Shown in pieces: positions 59,501 to 64,000 of a stretch of 64,000 nt of DNA. The position numbers and the translations under genes are program-made. Location of the stretch: assembly GCA_947307055.1 (NCBI GenBank), contig CAMZHX010000008.1:60069-124068 (forward strand), written 5' to 3'. The DNA is from an uncultured Selenomonadales bacterium. GTDB taxonomy: Bacteria > Bacillota > Negativicutes > Selenomonadales > Selenomonadaceae. The notes beneath the pieces are model-generated. The model saw nothing but the letters and a program-made list of their open reading frames with translations, had not been told where the DNA came from and did not search any database. The number at the start of each line of letters is the position of its first letter. Position 1 is the stretch's first letter.

Positions 59501-61255
59501 GCGGGTAGCGATAGAATTGCTAACATGGGCGCGAACGTCGAAGTAAGCGGCGGCAAGGGTAACGATATAATTTCGCTATCGGGCGGCGAGCAAGCTAAAA
59601 ATACTTTCGTCTACGCTGATGGCGACGGCAAAGACATTATCTACAACTTCACCGAGAACGATAGCATTAAAATTGCTGACGACTCGGCAATCGAAGCGAA
59701 TATCGTTGGCGATGACATTGAATTCAAAGTCGGCAGCGGCTCAATCACGATTCGAGACGGCGCAAAGTCCGAGCGCGAAGTAATGGTTATCGATTCAACG
59801 GGCAACGAAATTGAATCGCTCTCCGGCAACAAATACACGACTAACGGCATAATCAGCAATGACGAAGACGGCGAACCCGGAATACTTCTTGCGGCGGATT
59901 TCAAAGGCACCTACACGGCAAACGCAGTCAGCAAAGTCAACGGCGCGCAGACTAAAAAGGGCATAGCCATTGAGGGCAGTAGCGCGGGCAGTTTGCTAAT
60001 CGGCGGCGCAGGTAAAGACACCTTAACGAGCGGCGAAAATATTTTCGAGATGACAGGCGGCAAAGGCAATGATTTGTTCGTTTACAAAGGCGGGCAGGGC
60101 GTTATCACCGACTACGGCAAAGGCAATGATAAAATTAGTCTCGGCGATAGTCTGAGCGTCACGAGCTACGAAACGGCGGCCGATAACGTCATTTTGAATT
60201 TCGGCGGCGATAACGACTTGACGATTAAAGGCGGGGTCGGCAAGGAAATAACTTTCGGCAATTCAAAAGTCAATATTTATATGGAAGAAGGCGTCTTCGA
60301 CGGCAAAGAAAAATCGGTCAAGCTGTCGAGTTCGGTAAAAGAATTCAGCGCGGCGAAGATGAATAAACTCATATCAATCGACGGCTCTGCGGCTGAAGAA
60401 GAGATTGCAATCACGGGCAATAAGAAGAAGAATTACATAGTTGCGGGCGAGAATGGCTCGACCTTAGACGGCGGCAAGGGAAAAGATAGCTTAGTTGGCG
60501 GCGAAGGCGCGGACGTTTTCATTTACGACAGCAAAAGCGGCAAAGGAAATAAGACGATAATCGGTTACAGCGACGACGAGGGCGACAAGATAAATTTAGG
60601 CGACGCGAGCATTTCGGAAGTCCGGACTAAGAGCAAAGATATTGTCCTTAAAGTCGGCAACAATAAACTTACGCTCAAAGATATTGGCGACAATCCGTTT
60701 ACCTTCGAGGAGAACGGCGTAACGAAAACATTTAGTGCGGGCTTGCTAGTTAGCGAGGATAAAGAGTCGGTATCTTTGACGAGCGCGTCCGATAAAACGA
60801 TTGACCTTTCTAGCGAGGCTTACGACGAGCTTAGTTATAAAAATGTCAGCGCGGCGTTGCTCAAGAAGGCAGTTAAAATCACGGGCGACGTTGATGACAA
60901 CGAGCTAACCGGCGGCAAGGGCAAAGATTCAATTTCCGGCGGCGACGGAGATGATACGATTCGCGGCGGCAAAGGTAATGACAGTCTCTGGGGCGGCTCC
61001 GGCGACGACACATTTATTTTCACTGCGGGCGATGGCAACGATTTGATTATGGACTACGAGCAAGGCGACCTTCTCCAAATTTTCGACAAGCGCGGCAGGG
61101 AAGGTTCGTTCACAGGAACTTTCGACGACAATACTTTGAAACTTTCAATCAAAGGCGGCGGCAAAGTCATTTTCGATAACGTCGCAGAGTCTTCAACCTT
61201 CAATATAAACGGCGACAGCTATCATATCAGCAACCAGACTTTGACTAAGGATTAA
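56567..61255 (+). CDS. giant RTX-type secreted protein with Ser-Asp tract
   Basis: A 1562-residue protein without a signal peptide, rich in Asp, Gly, Asn and Ser and, as far as I can see, without cysteine. It is almost wholly built of calcium-type nonapeptides (DGGAGNDxIxNxG). A long Ser-Asp dipeptide tract of about 82 residues (57524-57771) lies near residue 320-400, as in staphylococcal Sdr proteins. Spacer domains with the motif [20 protein letters not shown] recur three times. The C-terminal ~250 residues ([25 protein letters not shown]) closely match the end of RTX protein 1, marking a shared secretion part. ATG at 56567 lies nine bases after AAAGGAG; an ATG nine bases earlier touches that site. 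Likely a surface-layer or adhesin-type protein. Confidence 0.9.
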   Translation: MADIYNYDSDSLISGTNDSDSITNNGSQVTINALGDDDTIQNDGNNVSINAGSGNDSIGTWGSKSTIKGEDGDDTIGNWSADDTETSISGGAGNDYIRNDNGNSATLNGGAGNDSIQNYGATVTIDGGSGNDDLSNWGRRVKIYGGAGNDNISNWESSSTLDGGAGNDAIQSNGKNVTIDGGAGNDEISNYGNNVTISGDDGDDDINNSSYSYETFINAGKGNDNISNTAESVTITGGEGNDIISNEAKKVLFQYNAGDGNDYITGFNATSTLSISGDENAYAYRRGSDIIVKVVDSSITLEGAADLEDVNIIGAEFDIDSDADSDTDTDTYSDSDSDSDSDSDSDSDSDSDSDSDSDSDSDSDSDSDSDSDSDSDSDSDSDSDSDSDSDSDSDSDSDSDSDYIKNSKNNTVVNGTSGNDSISNSGNNVTINALGGNDSINNSDRDEYGNFLDGVSSSVSIDAGAGNDYIYTYGESVTIDGGDGDDYIDNDGPYAGGTINGGAGNDYIYTYGESVTIDAGAGDDSIYSHGSDDIIIYGGTGDDYIYNSGDNLTIDGGAGNDSIYIHANGNNVTISGGAGDDYIQNDGLWYSYRSGKNVSIDSGTGNDTINLVDAPENNLIVYKAGDGNDLIQGFNETSTLSISGIDNAFAFRSGSNIIVSLVDSSITLEGAASVDNANIIGVELFNNTKDNVVINGTDDGDEISNSASEVTLNGGGGDDSIYNYGDSVTIDAGAGNDSLQNEGSNVTISAGAGNDSLQNEGSNVTISAGAGNDTIDNTWGSNVLFQYSEGDGNDYIQGFKENSSLSISGSDNASAFKSGSDIIVAVGNSSIILAGAPGLGRANIIGAKLVYDSSYGSDVYSDSDLLWNRDGNKVTFSLEDSEKILLELDGIEQGSSLTLEDKTLKLSEDNFIEEGVSVLSNAGNFGFEIADGDYSYGKFTASDTKDVITNNGRDLSIFGRGGRDSIANNANNVTIDGGAGSDRIANMGANVEVSGGKGNDIISLSGGEQAKNTFVYADGDGKDIIYNFTENDSIKIADDSAIEANIVGDDIEFKVGSGSITIRDGAKSEREVMVIDSTGNEIESLSGNKYTTNGIISNDEDGEPGILLAADFKGTYTANAVSKVNGAQTKKGIAIEGSSAGSLLIGGAGKDTLTSGENIFEMTGGKGNDLFVYKGGQGVITDYGKGNDKISLGDSLSVTSYETAADNVILNFGGDNDLTIKGGVGKEITFGNSKVNIYMEEGVFDGKEKSVKLSSSVKEFSAAKMNKLISIDGSAAEEEIAITGNKKKNYIVAGENGSTLDGGKGKDSLVGGEGADVFIYDSKSGKGNKTIIGYSDDEGDKINLGDASISEVRTKSKDIVLKVGNNKLTLKDIGDNPFTFEENGVTKTFSAGLLVSEDKESVSLTSASDKTIDLSSEAYDELSYKNVSAALLKKAVKITGDVDDNELTGGKGKDSISGGDGDDTIRGGKGNDSLWGGSGDDTFIFTAGDGNDLIMDYEQGDLLQIFDKRGREGSFTGTFDDNTLKLSIKGGGKVIFDNVAESSTFNINGDSYHISNQTLTKD
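57524..57771 (+). repeat. Ser-Asp dipeptide minisatellite
   Basis: Repeats of GAY alternating with TCN or AGY codons, in 6-base steps with longer 18-base-like periods (GATTCCGATTCTGATAGC). The mixed serine codons limit simple slippage, but recombination may still change its length. Confidence 0.8.
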
Positions 61256-61276
61256 ATCTCTGCTACAATGCGTTCA

Positions 61277-61343
61277 AGGGAAAAGGGAAAAGGGAAAAGG
61301 GAAATGGGAAAAGTTCATTACGCATTACGCATTACGCATTGCA
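61277..61343. repeat. composite array: GGGAAAA units followed by ATTACGC units
   Basis: Four to five GGGAAAA/GGGAAAT units (61278-61312) change without a gap into three ATTACGC units (61318-61343). The junction AAAAGTTC resembles the AAAAGTC of the core of the 19.9 and 28.4 kb elements. Confidence 0.75.
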
Positions 61344-61360
61344 TTTAAGGGGGAAGACTT

Positions 61361-62149
61361 ATGGACGACAAGGACTGGGAAGCTTTTAAAGACAAACTTA
61401 ACAGGAAAACCGGCATCGATTTGCAACTTTACAAGGAACAGCAAATGCGCCGCCGTATCAACAATCTCATTCAAAAAACACCGTTCAAAAGCTACACGAC
61501 ATTTTTTAACGACGCAGTTAAGGACAAACAAAAATTCGCCGACTTCATCGAGTACTTGACAATAAACGTCTCGGAATTTTTCCGCAACGCCGATAAGTTC
61601 GGAATGCTTGAAAGTGACATTATCCCGTACCTTTTGAAGCGCAACGACTCTCTGAACATTTGGAGCGCGGGCTGTTCAATAGGTGCGGAACCTTATTCCT
61701 TGTCGATAATCATGAAGGAGTTGACGCCCGGCAAACGTCATAGGATTCTTGCCACCGACCTCGACATCGAAATCATCGGCAAGGCTAAGAAGGGCATTTA
61801 CACTGCCGACGAAATCAAAGCTATGCGCGCCGACCGCAAAGTCAAATACTTCACCAAGACGCCCGACGGCAAATTTGCTATCAAGCCCGAAATTAAAATG
61901 GCGGTCGACTTCAGACGCCATAACCTTTTGAAAGACCGCTTCGAGACCAATTTTGATTTGATTCTCTGCCGCAACGTCGTCATCTACTTCACCGAAGAGG
62001 CTAAGGCCGAGCTGTATAAAAATTTCTTCAAGGCACTCAAGCCCGGCGGGATTTTATTCGTGGGCGGTACCGAATCAATTTTGAATTCGCGACAAATCGG
62101 CTACGAGACCTACAAGCCATTTTTCTATCAAAGACCGATGAGCAGTTGA
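61361..62149 (+). CDS. cheR: CheR-type chemotaxis methyltransferase
   Basis: A 262-residue protein methyltransferase that transfers methyl groups from SAM to glutamates of chemoreceptors. The small N-terminal helical domain (GIDLQLYKEQQMRRRINNLI) is followed by the SAM domain: SEFFRNADKF, NIWSAGCSIGAEPYSLSII, ATDLDIEIIGKAKKGIYTA, and FDLILCRNVVIYFTEEAKAE. GGTES near the end is typical. The ATG lies four bases after a G-rich site (GGGGGAAG) directly behind a composite repeat array. No other chemotaxis genes are here, but related bacteria scatter cheR. Confidence 0.93.
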   Translation: MDDKDWEAFKDKLNRKTGIDLQLYKEQQMRRRINNLIQKTPFKSYTTFFNDAVKDKQKFADFIEYLTINVSEFFRNADKFGMLESDIIPYLLKRNDSLNIWSAGCSIGAEPYSLSIIMKELTPGKRHRILATDLDIEIIGKAKKGIYTADEIKAMRADRKVKYFTKTPDGKFAIKPEIKMAVDFRRHNLLKDRFETNFDLILCRNVVIYFTEEAKAELYKNFFKALKPGGILFVGGTESILNSRQIGYETYKPFFYQRPMSS

Positions 62150-62150
62150 A

Positions 62151-62861
62151 ATGGAGCAACTGAAAAAAATAGTCGCGTGGGCTTACGAGAAGAGCGCGTT
62201 TTACTATCGTTCGTTCCAAAGTCACAACGTTGCGCCCGATGACATTCAAAACCTTTCCGACATTAGCAAGCTACCGATTTTGACGCGGGCGGAACTCCGT
62301 AGCGTCGACGCCTTTGAGTTTTTGACGTTGCCGCTGTCAAGCATTGTGCGGATAAGCGATTTCGGCGGATTGACAAAATTTTACACGGTCGGCGACATTC
62401 GCAACAACGTGGAAATGTTAGCGCGGACTTTCATGGCGGCAACTGTCCTGCGCGGCTCGATTGTTGGCATTGCGGGCGACTTATCGGACAGCAGACTACT
62501 TGACGCACTTTACGCCCTAGAATCAATCGGCGCAACCGTTATCCCGCTAAAAACTTCACGGCTCGCAGAAAAATTCGGCGTCGAAATTCTGGTGACGACT
62601 TCGCAAGAATTTTTGCAAACAGACTTACAAACCGTCACGAAAATTTTCTATCTGAACGAAGAAATTCACCCGCCGCAAATCGCAACGCCAGCGAAAATTT
62701 TCAACTTGTACGCGCCGCCCGAAATCGGACATGCAGGACTGCTCGACGCAAGCGGACAATTTCGGGAAGACCATTTCCTGATTGAGCGACCGGAAGACGG
62801 ATTGATTATCACGACGCTGACCGCGCAGGCGTTCCCGCTAATCAGATTCAAAATAACATAG
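62151..62861 (+). CDS. reduced PaaK-like (phenylacetate-CoA ligase-type) protein
   Basis: A 236-residue protein similar in plan to the N-terminal and middle parts of phenylacetate-CoA ligase: AWAYEKSAFYYRSFQSHNVA, DIQNLSDISKLPILTRAELRS, then SDFGGLTKFYTVGDIRNN. The adenylate-forming loop SSGTTG that should precede it is missing; only ISDFGGLTKF stands there. Several parts between are shortened, and the end GLIITTLTAQAFPLIRFKIT stops exactly where the family's C-terminal domain should begin. So the enzyme is probably inactive as a ligase, either a decayed gene or a re-used small domain. It starts one base after the cheR stop with a weak site. A terminator follows. Confidence 0.65.
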   Translation: MEQLKKIVAWAYEKSAFYYRSFQSHNVAPDDIQNLSDISKLPILTRAELRSVDAFEFLTLPLSSIVRISDFGGLTKFYTVGDIRNNVEMLARTFMAATVLRGSIVGIAGDLSDSRLLDALYALESIGATVIPLKTSRLAEKFGVEILVTTSQEFLQTDLQTVTKIFYLNEEIHPPQIATPAKIFNLYAPPEIGHAGLLDASGQFREDHFLIERPEDGLIITTLTAQAFPLIRFKIT

Positions 62862-62868
62862 GAACGCG

Positions 62869-62911
62869 AAAAGCCCAAAGGTTTTAATGCCTCTGGGCTT
62901 GTTATTTTTTT
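62869..62911 (+). terminator. terminator after the PaaK-like gene
   Basis: AAGCCCA (62871-62877) pairs with TGGGCTT (62894-62900) with an inner AGG/CCT, followed by a T-rich run (GTTATTTTTT). Confidence 0.75.
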
Positions 62912-62914
62912 AGT

Positions 62915-63262
62915 TGGTGGAGATGAGGAGAATCGAACTCCTGTCCAAAAATGTTGTTGTCCAACTTTCTCCGAGCGCAGTCGTTGAAAAATTTCAGCTC
63001 TACCAACCTCAACGACAAACTTGATAAAGCCAAGCACTTTGAGATTTCCCGCGCCTTTACAGTGCTCTCAAGGGCAGTATCCCGTTATTGGCGTCGCATC
63101 CTCCCTGACGGGAAAAATCGGTCGGGCGACGTGGCGTTAAGCCGCCAGTGCGTACTCTTCGTTCGCAGTTATAATTGTTTCAATCCGCTTGTTGAACCGG
63201 TTAACGGAGCCGGTGCTCGCTTATCGAACCCCATCCATCCCTGTCGAAACCATTACACCCCC
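62915..63262 (-). ncRNA. ssrA: transfer-messenger RNA (tmRNA)
   Basis: On the - strand the 5' end GGGGGTGTAATGGTTTCGAC pairs with CATCTCC next to ACCA at the 3' end. The T arm GGAGTTCGATTCTCC is present. The resume codon GCG is at 63164-63166. The tag reads ANEEYALAA with the stop TAA at 63137-63139. Length 348 bases is normal. tmRNA frees stalled ribosomes with SmpB and tags the chain for proteases such as ClpXP. An encoded CCA is present. Several open frames over this region on both strands are chance. Confidence 0.97.
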
Positions 63263-63276
63263 AAAAGTTTTTTGCA

Positions 63277-63304
63277 AGTATATCACATAAAATCATTTAG
63301 TCAA
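63277..63304 (-). promoter_or_regulatory. promoter of ssrA inside the end of the upstream gene
   Basis: On the - strand TTGACT (63299-63304) and TATACT (63277-63282), spacer 16 bases. The -35 is formed by the codons for Leu and Thr just before the last Lys and stop of the zinc-ribbon protein. Confidence 0.65.
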
Positions 63305-64000
63305 GCGGCTGAAGTCGGGCTTGCCGTCCTTATCGGGAAAAGCAGTGCGACAATTCGGATAGCCTGTGCAGCCCCAAAACTCGCCGTTCTTGCCACTACG
63401 CTTGACAAGTGCACTGCCACAATTCGGACACTTTGGAGCACCTTCCTTAATCAGTCGCGATGAACGAACTTTTCTATCAAAATCGGGCTTGCCGTCCTTG
63501 TCGTTGAAAGTAGTTTTGCATTCAGGATAATTAGTACAACCCCAGAACTCGCCATTTTTACCCTTAAGCTTGACGAGTGCACTGCCGCAATTCGGACATT
63601 TCGGAGCATCCGCTTTAATCGGTCGCGCCGAACGAACTTTTCTATCAAAATCGGGCTTGCCGTCCTTGTCGTTGAAAGTAGTTTTGCATTCAGGATAATT
63701 AGTACAACCCCAGAACTCGCCATTTTTACCCTTAAGCTTGACGAGTGCACTGCCGCAATTCGGACATTTCGGAGCATCCGCTTTAATCGGTCGCGCCGAA
63801 CGAACTTTTCTATCAAAATCGGGCTTGCCGTCCTTATCGGGAAAAGCAGTGCGACAATTCGGATAGCCTGTGCAACCCCAAAACTCGCCATTTTTACCTT
63901 TGCGCTTGACGAGTGCATTGCCGCAATTCGGACATTTCGGAGCACCCGCTTTAATCGGTCGCGCCGAACGAATTTTCCTGTCAAAATCGGGCTTGCCGTT
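63293..64000 (-). CDS. protein with tandem topoisomerase-type C4 zinc ribbons (5' end outside window)
   Basis: The frame is open from the right window edge; 235 residues are seen. They consist of four copies of a 56-residue unit, each KCPNCGSALVK, a short basic turn, EFWGCTxYPxC and TFNDKDGKPDFDRKVRS, i.e. the C4 zinc ribbon found at the C-terminus of type IA topoisomerases. The two middle copies (63481-63648 and 63649-63816) are almost identical at the DNA level, which suggests recent duplication. It could be the tail of topA or of a nuclease or helicase with such ribbons; the catalytic part is not in view. The reading frame ends in the ssrA promoter. The ORFs in other frames over this region are shadows. 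Confidence 0.8.
   Translation of the reverse strand, partial: NGKPDFDRKIRSARPIKAGAPKCPNCGNALVKRKGKNGEFWGCTGYPNCRTAFPDKDGKPDFDRKVRSARPIKADAPKCPNCGSALVKLKGKNGEFWGCTNYPECKTTFNDKDGKPDFDRKVRSARPIKADAPKCPNCGSALVKLKGKNGEFWGCTNYPECKTTFNDKDGKPDFDRKVRSSRLIKEGAPKCPNCGSALVKRSGKNGEFWGCTGYPNCRTAFPDKDGKPDFSRLTK

Noticed and set aside
62920..63460. Open reading frames on both strands across the tmRNA region.
   Set aside because: Features of tmRNA (acceptor ends, T arm, tag peptide) explain the region; the frames have no ribosome sites.
63451..63984. A 177-residue arginine-rich - strand frame near the right edge.
   Set aside because: It is an out-of-frame shadow of the zinc-ribbon gene, which reads through in the frame open at base 64000.

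Overview
The window looks like chromosomal DNA of an anaerobic, Gram-negative-type Firmicute, most likely a Negativicutes (Selenomonadales) member. This is inferred from gene content and order, not from a database search. Supporting points are L21-Prp-L27 with an N-terminally extended L27, the DUF881-Sbp-FtsZ divisome block, a LonC-type protease, a fused CobA-HemD, oxygen-sensitive 2-oxoacid:ferredoxin oxidoreductase, superoxide reductase, RTX-type secreted proteins and prepilin genes. Many genes start with TTG or GTG, and strong Shine-Dalgarno sites decide most starts.

Layout. 1-13.8 kb: end of sbcC, a small membrane protein, cobA-hemD, a secreted protein, a DUF815 ATPase with a Tat-type metallophosphoesterase, a thioesterase, rsmI-metG, ispG, then biotin uptake and synthesis (bioY, bioB) with superoxide reductase, and two exported redox-type proteins. 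13.8-17.4 kb: rplU-prp-rpmA (prp is a fused duplication), tRNA-Leu(CAA), carD and sstT. 17.4-29.4 kb: FkbM methyltransferase, ftsZ-sbp-DUF881 facing rplI-lonC, a glycosyltransferase, an aminotransferase, a zinc-type binding lipoprotein and several exported proteins. 29.4-38.1 kb: nitroreductase, cell-surface glycan genes (GT2-GT4 fusion, RgpF family), rqcH, a compact type I toxin-antitoxin candidate, and korDABC. 38.1-47.1 kb: a DUF262/DUF1524 nuclease-like protein, a TatD-linked radical SAM protein, a DUF5610-like pair, three overlapping prepilin genes, and a MacB-type ABC pair separated by a glycosyltransferase. 47.2-51 kb: GrpE-like and Hsp70-like genes, rfbA and a YfcE-type phosphodiesterase. 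51.2-61.3 kb: two giant RTX proteins, one carrying an HELTH metallopeptidase motif and one a long Ser-Asp tract. 61.3-64 kb: cheR, a reduced PaaK-like protein, tmRNA (ssrA), and the end of a gene made of tandem topoisomerase-type zinc ribbons.

Two signals stand out. First, at 35.05-35.35 kb a 28-residue membrane peptide has all the parts of a type I toxin locus: its own promoter, a hairpin that hides the ribosome site, perfect 10-base pairing of the mRNA 5' and 3' regions, and a convergent antisense RNA with its own promoter and terminator. Second, the window is sprinkled with short arrays that keep a 7-base period (8 bases in places) although the unit sequence differs (GGGAAAT, ATTACGC, TTAGGAG types). 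Some form conserved palindromic elements with a fixed core, some form gene ends, and two lie in frame inside an RTX coding sequence, which suggests a spreading repeat family. Well-formed promoters (mostly 17-base spacers) and hairpin terminators are visible throughout and are listed individually.
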